Shown piece by piece: positions 22,932 to 32,176 of a stretch of DNA of 42,058 nucleotides. A program made the translations under genes and the position numbers. The stretch covers positions 1-42,058 of IMG/VR virus record IMGVR_UViG_3300035698_010598. The stretch is one strand, 5' to 3'. The notes under the pieces were generated by a model. The model searched no databases. It was not told the DNA's origin and was given only the letters and a program-made list of their open reading frames with translations. This stretch comes from a virus. Every line of letters starts with the position of its first letter. Position 1 is the first letter of the stretch.

Positions 22932-24415
22932 ACTCCACCCCCCGTATACTTAGCTTTATTCCCATCGGCATCAGTTTCTATCTGACCAATTTCAAAATCG
23001 TCAACCTTGTCAGAAGAGGGTTGGGGCATTGATCCGTCACCCTTTGGGAGGACTATAGCCTCCCTTTCTCCCTTAAAGTGACCGTTTTTATTCTCAGTAT
23101 ATACCCTTATAAACACGTCTTCTTTTTTATATAAGTGCAGGTTTTGGGGATCTATCGCCTGAACACTACCGGAAAGAATGGTTTCAAGCTCGTCCATTCT
23201 GAATTTTATAGTCGCGTCGCCTTGTGTCCAATCGATACCATACCTAATGGCTAACCTAACTAACTCTTCAGGGGGTACAGCCGCACCAGACTCCCCACGA
23301 ATCAGAGACTCCATGGCTTGATTATACATAGAGGCCATTCTTTGCCCAACTGGTGGTTGATCGGAAAAACCGGGAATGGCCTTAACCATCCAATCTGGAA
23401 TTGGCCTACTCGATAAAAATGGGATCGGTTTTAACTGTGCAAGTTTCTTTTTGTTGATTGTACCGTCTGGGTTGGTTATCATTTTTCTTACTTTTTTCAC
23501 ACCACGAATACCAGACTTCATGGACTCAGATTTTGCCGCCGTTTCAACAGACTGTCCCTTCTTGCCTTTTGTCTTGATTCTCTCTATGGATTTTATTTCG
23601 TTGCCCTGTTTGGTAAAAGGAACGTCCCACTCAACCCCATCAATCATACGCCGCTTCCAAACAACCTCACTTTCACTGAAATCTTGTTTTCTTTTGTTTA
23701 GGGCATTTTGAATATCGTTTTGGCTTTCAGTTTCAATTTGACTCGATTTGGTAAGCGCCCGTCTTTTCTCTCCACTTGATATCCGTTCGTCAAGGCTCGC
23801 CTGGGAAACATCTTCCCTTACTTTATTGCTTCTACGGGTTTCTCCTAATCTCAAAGCCCCTGGAACATCAATACCAGTTATCTTTTTAGCAAATGCGGCC
23901 ACCAACGGGTTCATTTGGCCTTGTACTATTTGATCAACAGCGCCGCCTCCACCTTGACCGGGTTGGCCTGGTACCGCTTGTTGGTTTTCGCCACCCGACA
24001 ACGCCCCGGTTAGAACGGCAGGATCAACACCACCAGAACCGGTACCAGGGCCACCCGCCTTGTCAAGATTAAATGAAGATCCGAATTGGGGGCCACTTGT
24101 TTGGCCTGGGGTTTGCTTGGATGGCTGTCCAGGAGAAGTTGGCCCGGCCCCTGGTGATTGACCACCACCCAACGCACCTGCCAACCCCTCCATGCCCGGC
24201 AACCCGCTTATATAGTCTATCATGGCCTTGTTTGTGGCAGCGTCTTGTTCCGCTTTTATCTGAGCAGTTTTTCCAGCTTGCAGTTGAAGTTTAAAAAGCT
24301 GATCTTGCATGGTATCTTTTTTTTTTTGTATAACCTCTCGGGCTTTTTTTTCTTTGTTTTGAACAAAACCCTTCATAAAGCCAGCCGCTAAGGTCTCAAA
24401 ATTTTTATTTGCCAT
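22916..24415 (-). CDS. putative internal virion protein
   Basis: The 499-residue protein has a coiled, Lys/Gln-rich N-terminus (NKEKKAREVIQKKKDTMQDQ), a Gly/Pro/Gln low-complexity region (about 75-160), and a helical middle and C-terminus ending GVWVAP. GAGGT lies before the ATG. Place between the Gly-rich protein and the ejection-like protein makes it a virion component. No family was recognised. Confidence 0.45.
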   Translation of the reverse strand: MANKNFETLAAGFMKGFVQNKEKKAREVIQKKKDTMQDQLFKLQLQAGKTAQIKAEQDAATNKAMIDYISGLPGMEGLAGALGGGQSPGAGPTSPGQPSKQTPGQTSGPQFGSSFNLDKAGGPGTGSGGVDPAVLTGALSGGENQQAVPGQPGQGGGGAVDQIVQGQMNPLVAAFAKKITGIDVPGALRLGETRRSNKVREDVSQASLDERISSGEKRRALTKSSQIETESQNDIQNALNKRKQDFSESEVVWKRRMIDGVEWDVPFTKQGNEIKSIERIKTKGKKGQSVETAAKSESMKSGIRGVKKVRKMITNPDGTINKKKLAQLKPIPFLSSRPIPDWMVKAIPGFSDQPPVGQRMASMYNQAMESLIRGESGAAVPPEELVRLAIRYGIDWTQGDATIKFRMDELETILSGSVQAIDPQNLHLYKKEDVFIRVYTENKNGHFKGEREAIVLPKGDGSMPQPSSDKVDDFEIGQIETDADGNKAKYTGGGVWVAP

Positions 24416-24427
24416 GGTATACCTCTA

Positions 24428-25345
24428 TTATTTATCACTTAAAATGCTAGAAAGGAAAACACCAGCTCCCATCATATTTGCATTGTCTTGCGCGTCCTCT
24501 TGTGCCTGTTTATTTGCATTTAATAATGAGTTTCGATTATTTGTGCTTGTTTGGGCAGAAATAGAGCTTGGCACCATCCCAAATGCCGCTTGTTGAGTTT
24601 TATTAAACATATCCTGTTGTATATTATATATAACATCCGTCAAACTTTTTGCTTTCCCCGTTTCTAGATTAGAAAGTGAGTCTATTAAAGAACCACCTTC
24701 TGGGATATTCCCTAAAATATTATCTCTTGCGTTCGCAAATTGGTCTTCTATGGCAGACTTTTCACTGTCAAACATCGGATGGGATGCAAAATCAAAATCT
24801 CCAGAAGAAAAATCTTCGAGACTACCTACAAAATTACCCCGCAACTTAGATGTTAAAGCAAATATTTGATCAGCAATAGAACCAATAGGTACTGGGCTTT
24901 GCCCACCACCAGATCCACCAAACCCAGATCCAGATCCACCAAACCAAGGTCCAGATCCACCAAACCCAGGTCCAGATCCACCTGGACCACCAAGCCCACC
25001 AAAACCAGATCCAGATCCTTCACCACCAAACCCACCAAACCCACCAAACCCAGACCCAGATCCAAAACTACCACCAATCATACCACCGAGTGCAGAGCCA
25101 AGAGCGCCGGCCAAAGGCCCACCAGCTAACGACCCTAACGCCCCTCCAAGTCCTTGCCCGATACCTTCACCACTAAACCCACCAACCCCACCAAACCCAC
25201 CAAACCCTGGTGCTGCCCCAACACCTTCACCACTAAACCCACCGCCTGCCCCACCACCGCCACCACCGCCCGGCGCTGCCCCAACACCTTCACCACCGAA
25301 CCCACCGCCTGCCCCACCACCGCCACCACCACCGCCACCACCCAT
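24428..25345 (-). CDS. glycine-rich virion-associated protein
   Basis: The 305-residue protein starts with ten glycines in a row and continues as a Gly-rich repeat region to about 160 (units such as GGFGGEGVGAAPG and GGSGSGFGG), then a helical domain to the end. The start at 25345 follows GGAGG and overlaps the neighbouring stop region (TGATATG). The DNA of the repeats is almost all GGT/ACC-type triplets. The helical domain (residues 170-300) may be the functional part; role unknown. Confidence 0.55.
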   Translation of the reverse strand: MGGGGGGGGGGAGGGFGGEGVGAAPGGGGGGGAGGGFSGEGVGAAPGFGGFGGVGGFSGEGIGQGLGGALGSLAGGPLAGALGSALGGMIGGSFGSGSGFGGFGGFGGEGSGSGFGGLGGPGGSGPGFGGSGPWFGGSGSGFGGSGGGQSPVPIGSIADQIFALTSKLRGNFVGSLEDFSSGDFDFASHPMFDSEKSAIEDQFANARDNILGNIPEGGSLIDSLSNLETGKAKSLTDVIYNIQQDMFNKTQQAAFGMVPSSISAQTSTNNRNSLLNANKQAQEDAQDNANMMGAGVFLSSILSDK

Positions 25346-25346
25346 A

Positions 25347-25859
25347 TCACACCTCCCTTTCAACAAATGTTATCATTACATCTGTCTTTTTTTTTGTGTA
25401 AAAATTTGTAGAATAATTTGGTATTACCCCCAACCTTTTCCCACCACAAGCCAAAGCCATCTTTATAGCCAAACGGTTTCCCAACGGAGTGACTCCAATA
25501 ATTGTGTCTAAAAACGGAAAAGAAAAAAAATACTTTAATGATATTTTGCAAAGATCAACAGAAGTTTTTCCCCATGTTTTTTTAAAACAATTGAAATGGC
25601 CGCAAGCAGAGTTTTCGCTGAATGAATTTATCCACCCTATAAAAATAATATCTGTTTTATCCCATATCGTAACAACACTATTACCTTTTGTTTGTAAAAA
25701 AGAATGAAACTGTTCAAATGTCCTGACAGATCCAGCGTAAAAAACGACTTTGTTAGTCCCTTCATTCACCATTTTAGACCAAATATATTTTATAATATCA
25801 TAAGACAAAGACCATTGGTCTTTAAAATAAACATACGGGATTATTTTTATATCTTCCAT
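25347..25859 (-). CDS. GNAT-like phage protein
   Basis: The 170-residue protein (start at the ATG with GGAG 10 bases upstream) ends with IGVTPLGNRLAIKMALACGG followed by KRLGVIPN. That pattern resembles the acetyl-CoA loop and helix of GNAT-fold proteins. P22 gp14-like assembly proteins (DUF2824) share such a layout and a similar place among tail genes, so an assembly role is plausible. No clear catalytic residue can be named. Confidence 0.4.
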   Translation of the reverse strand: MEDIKIIPYVYFKDQWSLSYDIIKYIWSKMVNEGTNKVVFYAGSVRTFEQFHSFLQTKGNSVVTIWDKTDIIFIGWINSFSENSACGHFNCFKKTWGKTSVDLCKISLKYFFSFPFLDTIIGVTPLGNRLAIKMALACGGKRLGVIPNYSTNFYTKKKTDVMITFVEREV

Positions 25860-25860
25860 T

Positions 25861-27897
25861 TTATTCAAACTCCAATGCGTAAATAGCGACTGGCCCTGAT
25901 CCTATTATTCTCACACTCACTTTATCACCATTGCCTGTTGTAATCAACCTTCTCCGCGTTTGCCTGTTACCGGACAGGGTATGGTCTTGTAAAACAACCT
26001 TGTCAAGATAAATAGATCCTTTCGTGGTTCCAGCTACACCGGACGCATCAACATCATATTTGGCGTACCGTGGAAAATGCTTCCTTGTTTGCCTGGTGAA
26101 ATCTTTTGTTTCAACTTCCCAATCAATTTCGGTTGAATTATCGTCATCTGTGTCTGGGTTTTCAATGTGATACACGTTCCCGGCATTGTCCCCGGCTAAT
26201 AGTTTTTCGTTTGTTCTGTCAATCCCAAGAACCATGATTTGAAACGGATATTTGTAATACATGACTTTCGCAGACGTATAGTCAAAAACGATGACGTTGG
26301 TTGGGTAGGTATCCGCAGACCCGCAATATCCAAAATATATTTTGCCACGAAAATGGTCTATCCATGAGTTGCCTAATTTGGTCTTATCAACCCCAGGAAC
26401 GTCGTTCACAGCCTGGCCGGTAAAAAGTTTTTCTAATATCTCTTGAGTTAATTTGGTGTCTTTTTGGTTGGAAAATAAATAAATACCGTCTGGCCCGATA
26501 TGATAAATACCCCGACCGTCCACCGCCACTGCCCCGCGATTACTTTGTGACCCGGTTGCCCCTGACATCCTGGCTGGGAAAAAAGAAGTTGATCCGGTTC
26601 CCTGTATTAAATAAATATCAATCTTATTAAAATAGTATAATTGACCATTCCAGAAAACGGCACATTTACCAGGAAATTGCTTTTGTGAAACCTCAATAAA
26701 ATTCCCAACCGGCCAATATTCCGGTTGTTTCGGTGAACAATAATAAACCAGATTGTCTTTAATTATAAAGCAAGTCCCATTGTAATTCGGGCCTATTACA
26801 AAAGTTCCGAGTGGGGGCCTGTCGTAGTCGGTTTCAACTTCAGACCCTAAAGAAAGATCCCCCGTGTTAGAATCCACGGTTAACGTCCCGATGGCAACGT
26901 CCTGATCAAAATAATATATCAACCCATCAGAAAGCGTCCTGTATATTCTAACATGTGTTACTTGGGGGTCTGTAGATGCTACCCAAACAATCCCCAACGG
27001 CTCGTTTTCCAAAGCAACCGCCGCAACCGCAGCCGGGGATGGATCAGACTCAGAAACAATAACTAACGACTCTTTCCTTAGATATGTATACTTTGTGTTA
27101 TAATCGCCTATCAACCCATTTTGAGTCAATGCCGAATCTTCCGTATTGCTATCAATGGTAACTATTCCCACTGCCACCTCTTGATCATAAAAGTAAGCAG
27201 ATCCTCCGGCCTCGGTCCGATATATCCTAACGTGTGTTACTTGGGGATCTCCTGAAGCAGTCCATGTAATATCTAAAGACTGATCCGCAAGCGTTACCGC
27301 CGCCACCCCAACAGGAGATGGTGCTGATTCATAAGTGACAACACTCCCTGTTTTTTTTACATATGTATATCTTGCATTGTAATCACCTGTTAACCCCGTT
27401 AAAGCTCCAATAATTATAACTGGAGCTATGGTCGGGGCAGCAATGGCAGAAGAACCAACGGTGATAACAGGTGCGACCGATGGTGGGTCCATTCCCCATT
27501 CATTTACATCTGATCCGTCTATTCTTTTTCTATCGGTCCCGTTCAAGGCATAAATGCTTTCTAACAATGAATTAAAGGCATTGTATAGAACGCCCGACCA
27601 CTGTATTTGTGACAACCCAGAAGCTATGGAAACACCGTCTTTATATATTTCATCGCCAGCAAAGGCATATCTGGACCCTCCCTGTTCTAATATCTCATAA
27701 ATCAAAGAGTCTAAACCAGAATCTAAAACGCTTGAGCCGTCCCGAGTGACCGCCACCCCGTTTTCGTCCAGCTTCAAGTTTTTGCACCTTTGCATAGCCC
27801 CTGAAGATTCGTTCCCGTTTTTATCAACGGTTACAGGAAGGGAAGCCGGGTCAGTGCTTAAATCTAACGATCCAACTGGTTTCCAAAAAGTTGCCAT
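25861..27897 (-). CDS. tail hub / gp10-like stabilisation protein
   Basis: The 678-residue protein begins MATFWKPVGSLDLSTDP. An early stretch names ligand-like repeats (CKNLKLDENGVAVTRDG), followed by two similar copies of a strand-rich domain (about 165-255 and 255-345). Each copy has DPQVTHVRIYRT and a TIDSNT-type end, suggesting duplicated fibronectin-III-like domains. A propeller-like C-terminal half with GNVYHIENPD follows. The beginning and general layout recall P22 gp10 and tail tubular protein B. The ATG overlaps the upstream stop as TGATG. Confidence 0.5.
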   Translation of the reverse strand: MATFWKPVGSLDLSTDPASLPVTVDKNGNESSGAMQRCKNLKLDENGVAVTRDGSSVLDSGLDSLIYEILEQGGSRYAFAGDEIYKDGVSIASGLSQIQWSGVLYNAFNSLLESIYALNGTDRKRIDGSDVNEWGMDPPSVAPVITVGSSAIAAPTIAPVIIIGALTGLTGDYNARYTYVKKTGSVVTYESAPSPVGVAAVTLADQSLDITWTASGDPQVTHVRIYRTEAGGSAYFYDQEVAVGIVTIDSNTEDSALTQNGLIGDYNTKYTYLRKESLVIVSESDPSPAAVAAVALENEPLGIVWVASTDPQVTHVRIYRTLSDGLIYYFDQDVAIGTLTVDSNTGDLSLGSEVETDYDRPPLGTFVIGPNYNGTCFIIKDNLVYYCSPKQPEYWPVGNFIEVSQKQFPGKCAVFWNGQLYYFNKIDIYLIQGTGSTSFFPARMSGATGSQSNRGAVAVDGRGIYHIGPDGIYLFSNQKDTKLTQEILEKLFTGQAVNDVPGVDKTKLGNSWIDHFRGKIYFGYCGSADTYPTNVIVFDYTSAKVMYYKYPFQIMVLGIDRTNEKLLAGDNAGNVYHIENPDTDDDNSTEIDWEVETKDFTRQTRKHFPRYAKYDVDASGVAGTTKGSIYLDKVVLQDHTLSGNRQTRRRLITTGNGDKVSVRIIGSGPVAIYALEFE

Positions 27898-28304
27898 CAG
27901 AACATTTCTCCCAATTTTTCTATGCCGAACCGAATAGGATCTAAGAAGTTGCTGACATCTTTGCCAAGGTGTTTGTCTGTTATCCCTTTTAAAAGATCTC
28001 CAAAAGGATCAAGAAATTGCAGGGCAACACCAGGGGTTCTACCACTTCCTGTACTACCAACACCCCCAAAATCAAAAAGACTAGAAGAACCACCCTCGAC
28101 ATTACCAAGAAGTTCATTCCCACTGCCACCACCAGAAAATTGTTCAACTAAATCCATTATGCTTTGCATAGACGGGGAGTTTGAATCCTTGCCGCCGCTA
28201 TTCCCCTGATTAAGTTGCAAGGCCAACCGTTCTTGGTTTTGTTCTTCCTGTATCCGAATTATAAAATCCAAAAACGGTTCATCTGGTCTTTGTATTGCTG
28301 CCAT
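27897..28304 (-). CDS. hypothetical virion-associated protein
   Basis: About 135 residues from an ATG with GGGTGG upstream (a TTG at 28325 lacks support). It has an N-terminal helix (PFLDFIIRIQEEQNQERLAL), a Gly/Ser-rich middle and a C-terminal amphipathic stretch. The stop overlaps the next start. It probably interacts with the gp10-like protein. No family was recognised. Confidence 0.45.
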   Translation of the reverse strand: MAAIQRPDEPFLDFIIRIQEEQNQERLALQLNQGNSGGKDSNSPSMQSIMDLVEQFSGGGSGNELLGNVEGGSSSLFDFGGVGSTGSGRTPGVALQFLDPFGDLLKGITDKHLGKDVSNFLDPIRFGIEKLGEMF

Positions 28305-28330
28305 TTTGCCACCCATTGTTTTCAATTTAG

Positions 28331-28363
28331 GGTTTTGTACGTCTAAACTATATTTTTAACCAG
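28331..28363. repeat. 33-bp inverted repeat, copy B
   Basis: This is the exact reverse complement of 11073-11105. It fills most of the 60-base gap between two structural genes. A degenerate relative (CTGGTTAAATTAGTTTAGAC) lies at 32154-32173, also intergenic. The end bases GGTT and AACC are themselves inverted. Confidence 0.9.
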
Positions 28364-28365
28364 TT

Positions 28366-29418
28366 TTAAGGATATGTCGCGGGATAAGTGTCCGGTAAAC
28401 GTGGACCCTTTCTATTTCTATTGTTCCCGCCATCCTTAGAAACTAATCTATAATCCCTGTCGGCTGTTCTTTTAGCTTTGAACTTTTTAACCAAGTTTAA
28501 ACCCAACTCTTTTCGCCACTTCCAATAATCTTTTAAGCTCCCAATCCTACCATCGGTATTGGTGGAGTATGCCAATTCGAGAGTTGCTTGCTCAATATAT
28601 TTTTGCAGAAATTTTGGATAGCTGCTTTCATCGTCCTGGGACTCAATTTCAACGGGATATCCATTATAGATCATTAATATGTTGTTTTCATGCTCAACAA
28701 CATCTGTGACAATCCCCTCATTCTGATTATCCACAATCCCCAACATGTCAAAGATAGTCCCAATTTCTGCCGTTGGATCTTGATCATCTGTAAACAAAAC
28801 CTGGCCGTCTAAAGCGTCCCCATCAATCCCATCCCAAACAACCGTGGAGGGTCGTGGATAAAGATAAAATTCATTTGAATAAGCATCTTCACGGTAATAC
28901 GATTGAACCTTTCCTGACTGGCTTTTCCAGCTTGCATCGTCACTTTGAATAATTTTTTTAGGGACAAAAGAGATAGGTTCTTTGTCATATGCAATAAATT
29001 TCATTGTGTTGAAATCATACGGAAACCAAAACGGTATTCTTGAATTCGTGTTGGAAACCATAAATCCTTCCCATGGTTGGGTAAACGCCGTACCTTCGTC
29101 TGTTCCTGACCCGGTTCCCAAACCAAGTTGTTGGGTTTCCCATTTGTTCGTACACACCCACGCCCCTTGCTGGTGAAATTTAAAGCAGACATAATTTTTG
29201 CCGTCATGGTTTGCATATTTATATTCCCACGGGTACATATACGACATTTGATACATTGGTGGGACTCTCAAGGTGTCAAGTTTTTCAAGCATCCCAACCA
29301 TTTCATTAAAGTCAACGTGGCTATCATTAAAAAGGCGCTTCAGCAATCCATCAGACCAAATGTTTCCGTCTGGATCTCTTAAAAAACGCCTGATTCTTTT
29401 TTTGTTATCTCTCCACAT
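28366..29418 (-). CDS. structural protein, head-tail region
   Basis: The 350-residue protein begins MWRDNKKRIRRFLRDPDGN and is aromatic-rich (KYANHDGKNYVCFKFHQQGA), with an ordered, strand-and-helix composition and a basic C-terminus (KAKRTADRDYRL). It lies between the adaptor gene and the gp10-like gene, so it is a connector or tail component. No family was recognised. Confidence 0.5.
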   Translation of the reverse strand: MWRDNKKRIRRFLRDPDGNIWSDGLLKRLFNDSHVDFNEMVGMLEKLDTLRVPPMYQMSYMYPWEYKYANHDGKNYVCFKFHQQGAWVCTNKWETQQLGLGTGSGTDEGTAFTQPWEGFMVSNTNSRIPFWFPYDFNTMKFIAYDKEPISFVPKKIIQSDDASWKSQSGKVQSYYREDAYSNEFYLYPRPSTVVWDGIDGDALDGQVLFTDDQDPTAEIGTIFDMLGIVDNQNEGIVTDVVEHENNILMIYNGYPVEIESQDDESSYPKFLQKYIEQATLELAYSTNTDGRIGSLKDYWKWRKELGLNLVKKFKAKRTADRDYRLVSKDGGNNRNRKGPRLPDTYPATYP

Positions 29419-29426
29419 TATATATA

Positions 29427-30089
29427 TTATCCAGTGCTTTTAGGCCATGGTTCTTTGGTTGATTGAAATCTATTTACACTTTCAGCCGCAAATGGATATT
29501 TAGCATCCACACCCAGTTTCTTTAAATAATTATTATGGTGATAAATAGCGGTCTTGGCATCGCCCCTGGAAGCCCAATACTCACCAACGGCATAATGAGC
29601 CGCCGCCCACTCCCAATTCTTTCTTAAAGTGATACGCCCTGTGTCCTCATCGTATCGTTGGGGGATAGCTATCACGGTTATTTCTAAAAGATCCGTGTCA
29701 GAAGAAGGAGCTGGCCAAACTCCCAAATATCCTAAGCCGATTTGAAAATAAGCTTCAGGGGGTCCGTTGTTAAAAAGCCACCGCCAATTATAATGGTTCA
29801 ACCGGGTAAGGTCTGTTTGTTCGAGCCGCCGTTTTTGTGCAACCAACCAAACATCAGTTACCCATGCAAAAGTGTCCTGGCTGAAGTCAAGCCGATAAAA
29901 ATTTTTGTTTTTTCGTAATGCAAGATAATATTTTTGGGAATAACTGCCGGTTATCATACAGATTTCTTCAATGGCATCGTTTATGCTATCTCTAACCGGT
30001 TCCATGCCATCTGTCGTGTCTTTAAATACGTCTGGGTTTTCAGGGTCTTCGCCTATCATTTCAAGAACATACGTTTCTATTTTGTTCAT
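29427..30089 (-). CDS. head-tail adaptor protein
   Basis: The 220-residue protein resembles the phage adaptor (P22 gp4 / T7 gp11-like) group: a helical N-terminus (DSINDAIEEICMITGSYSQK), a strand region with WVTDVWLVAQKRRL and GYLGVWPAP, and a C-terminal helix with WEWAAAHYAVGEYWASRGD. These adaptors sit below the portal. GGGGG lies before the ATG. Confidence 0.6.
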   Translation of the reverse strand: MNKIETYVLEMIGEDPENPDVFKDTTDGMEPVRDSINDAIEEICMITGSYSQKYYLALRKNKNFYRLDFSQDTFAWVTDVWLVAQKRRLEQTDLTRLNHYNWRWLFNNGPPEAYFQIGLGYLGVWPAPSSDTDLLEITVIAIPQRYDEDTGRITLRKNWEWAAAHYAVGEYWASRGDAKTAIYHHNNYLKKLGVDAKYPFAAESVNRFQSTKEPWPKSTG

Positions 30090-30123
30090 AGATGACCCCC
30101 GTTAAATTTTAAAGAAAACAGGC

Positions 30124-30146
30124 TAGTGAAGGATAGGGCCTCACTA
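30124..30146 (-). terminator. hairpin between structural genes
   Basis: TAGTGA (30124-30129) pairs with TCACTA (30141-30146), and GG/CC extends the stem past a one-base bulge. On the - strand TTTTCTTT follows a few bases later. It lies between 30173-30457 and 29427-30089 and may weaken transcription of the distal tail genes. Confidence 0.35.
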
Positions 30147-30172
30147 ATTAAGGCTTTGCCACCCGTTTTTTA

Positions 30173-30457
30173 TTATCTTCCAACCCTTGGCATTAGGTTT
30201 CCACCAGTTACGACCCCAACACCACCCGACAAAATTACCTTTTCTTTGTCCATGTCGATACTTTGCATATCGTCTATTCTTGACATTTCATCCGTTGAGT
30301 CAAACGCCTGGACCTCTCCTATATTCCGGTTATGGAGAAAATTAAAAGGTTCCGCACAAACACCAAGGGGTGTTGTAACTAAGGCCCAATCGGAAAAACG
30401 AATTACATTATTTTTCCGCTTTTCAAACAATAAGGTTCTCTTCTGAATCGTTGCCAC
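30173..30457 (-). CDS. hypothetical protein
   Basis: About 94 residues, starting at a GTG that has GGAGG 9 bases upstream (a TTG at 30463 is too close to it). It has a charged N-terminal half and a glycine-rich end (ILSGGVGVVTGG). The 5' end overlaps the glycosyltransferase-methyltransferase gene. No family was recognised; probably a small virion or assembly protein. Confidence 0.5.
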   Translation of the reverse strand: MATIQKRTLLFEKRKNNVIRFSDWALVTTPLGVCAEPFNFLHNRNIGEVQAFDSTDEMSRIDDMQSIDMDKEKVILSGGVGVVTGGNLMPRVGR

Positions 30458-31844
30458 TTTCAAATCCCTCCCTCTTTTGGAATATTGCTGAATTTATAGG
30501 CCACAATCCTAACTTTGTGACATACTCCATGAATTTCGGTCTATCCATGAAGATGTGTTCTTTGTTCGTTGTGTCACCCAGAAGCATGAAATTGGTAATC
30601 AGGCAACCGGAGTTTTTTAAGCACGTTGACAACCAGGCTAACTTTTCTTTCCAGTTAACTATATGCTCAATTGAATCAAGGCACAACACATAATCAACTT
30701 TTACATCAACCGGGGAAAACATTGCCTTGGTTCCATAAATGTTATATTTTTTAGCTCTCCACTTCAAAAATTCAAATGGGATACTACCTGGAACATCATA
30801 AAAATAGATCTGTTGACCCCTCATGGCAAGCTCAAAGCCTACAGGGGCAGCGCCACATCCAAAGTCAATCCCGACCCCTGGATAGTCGCTCTTTACAGTT
30901 TGAAAAACAAAATCGTCAAAGTCTTTGTGGTTTTGTTCGCTTCGGATAAAACACGCCCTGGCAAGATATGACGGGCCAGACTCAACGTAATAATCTTCAA
31001 GCCTACCCTGTTTTTCATACTCAAAGAATTTTACATTGTGAACCTGATACTGATTAGCAAGCTCAACCAATTGCCCGTAATCTTCAATGTTTAAATACTC
31101 CATAATATCAAGACGAAAATTATTATAAATTTTGTCCAGCATGGAGTTTGACCGGATCTTATCTGAATTGTCTGTTGTCTTGGCATAGTGTTGGTGCCGG
31201 TTGGAGCTGGTGACAATTTCCCTTGAACTTTTAAGGTGGCCGATTTCAATAGCCGTGTCAGAAGCAATGCCAAACCCGGCTTTTTTTGCTTTTCTGCAAA
31301 TTTGAAAATCGGTGCCATATTCAAATTCAGGCTCAAAAGGTGAAGACCCTATCTTGTCAAAGACTTTCATCCTGATCAGCATACAGCCACCACCCTGAAC
31401 GTCAACCGGCTGCAAGTCGTGCTTTATTTGATCGTCACGCAGATAAAAATAATCCCCGTCCCGTTCTTCCATTAAAACTGGCCGACATTCGCCGCCACGA
31501 TGGAAATAAAGGCCACCCACAATACCAAGGGTTTTGTCGGCCTCAAGATGAGACACAAGCTTTTCTACAAACCCATATTTATCTGAAACTTCGTTGGTGT
31601 CTTCAGGATCAAAGATTTGATCATCGTCAATCATTAACAAATAGTCGGCCCCAACCTGATAGGCCGCCTGAACGATTGCATTCCTGGCCCTGAATTGTTC
31701 TGACTTTGTTTTAATGCCAAGAAAGAAATCAAAATCTAAACATCTACGGCCAAGGTGGAAGGCTAATCTCATATAGTCCTGAAGGACTTCAGGGGCCGGG
31801 TTCGAATAACATGGGATGCCAATAAATATTTTTTTATTCATCAA
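30423..31844 (-). CDS. glycosyltransferase-methyltransferase fusion
   Basis: The 473-residue protein has two enzyme domains. The N-terminal one (about 1-230) is a GT-A glycosyltransferase of family 2 type: FIGIPCYSNP, a LLMIDDDQIF with the metal-binding DDD (73-75), and a IGHLKSS with a candidate metal-binding His. The C-terminal one (about 300-460) is a Rossmann SAM methyltransferase: VGIDFGCGAAP (324-334), an acidic Asp350 after strand 2, and DYVLCLDSIEHI (384-395). It lies inside the capsid/tail operon and overlaps both neighbours. The product may decorate virion or host surface glycans. The substrate is unknown. Confidence 0.8.
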   Translation of the reverse strand: MMNKKIFIGIPCYSNPAPEVLQDYMRLAFHLGRRCLDFDFFLGIKTKSEQFRARNAIVQAAYQVGADYLLMIDDDQIFDPEDTNEVSDKYGFVEKLVSHLEADKTLGIVGGLYFHRGGECRPVLMEERDGDYFYLRDDQIKHDLQPVDVQGGGCMLIRMKVFDKIGSSPFEPEFEYGTDFQICRKAKKAGFGIASDTAIEIGHLKSSREIVTSSNRHQHYAKTTDNSDKIRSNSMLDKIYNNFRLDIMEYLNIEDYGQLVELANQYQVHNVKFFEYEKQGRLEDYYVESGPSYLARACFIRSEQNHKDFDDFVFQTVKSDYPGVGIDFGCGAAPVGFELAMRGQQIYFYDVPGSIPFEFLKWRAKKYNIYGTKAMFSPVDVKVDYVLCLDSIEHIVNWKEKLAWLSTCLKNSGCLITNFMLLGDTTNKEHIFMDRPKFMEYVTKLGLWPINSAIFQKREGFESGNDSEENLIV

Positions 31845-32100
31845 TAGCCTCCCATGCCTTTGTCCAAATTGTAGAAGACGCTTTCCCTGACCCTAAAATT
31901 TTTGGATCAAAACACAGTGCAAAATCAGGAAACTTTTCTTCAACCACTTCCATTTCGTCCTGGGTCAAAAGCAAAACATTTTTCACTCGTTTTGTTCCAC
32001 ACCCTGGACACATTCCAAAAACGTGAATTTCTGACCTTGAGACGACCCTTTGGCAGTCAACACAACGAACAACCGGGTCATTAAACGTTCCATGTTCCAT
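31834..32100 (-). CDS. zinc-ribbon protein
   Basis: The 88-residue protein has CVDC (13-16) and CPGC (31-34), a typical ribbon, then a helical C-terminus. AGGAG lies 7 bases upstream of the ATG, just after a 6-bp palindrome (CCTATC/GATAGG). It overlaps the glycosyltransferase gene by 11 bases. Confidence 0.65.
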   Translation of the reverse strand: MEHGTFNDPVVRCVDCQRVVSRSEIHVFGMCPGCGTKRVKNVLLLTQDEMEVVEEKFPDFALCFDPKILGSGKASSTIWTKAWEAIDE

Positions 32101-32121
32101 ATTCTATCTCCTATCAGATAG

Positions 32122-32154
32122 GGGCCAACGGGGTTTTGCTTCTCCCGTTGGCCC
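32122..32154. other. 11-bp-stem hairpin after the decoration-protein gene
   Basis: GGGCCAACGGG (32122-32132) and CCCGTTGGCCC (32144-32154) pair perfectly with an 11-base loop. It follows the gene at 32177-32632 and lacks a T-run on the - strand. It could be an RNA-processing or stabilising stem that keeps capsid mRNA abundant. Confidence 0.55.
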
Positions 32155-32176
32155 TGGTTAAATTAGTTTAGACTTA

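Noticed and set aside
24866-25411. Rightward Thr/Pro/Lys-rich repeat ORFs
   Set aside because: They are antisense shadows of the glycine-rich gene, whose GGN codons read as Pro/Thr on the other strand.
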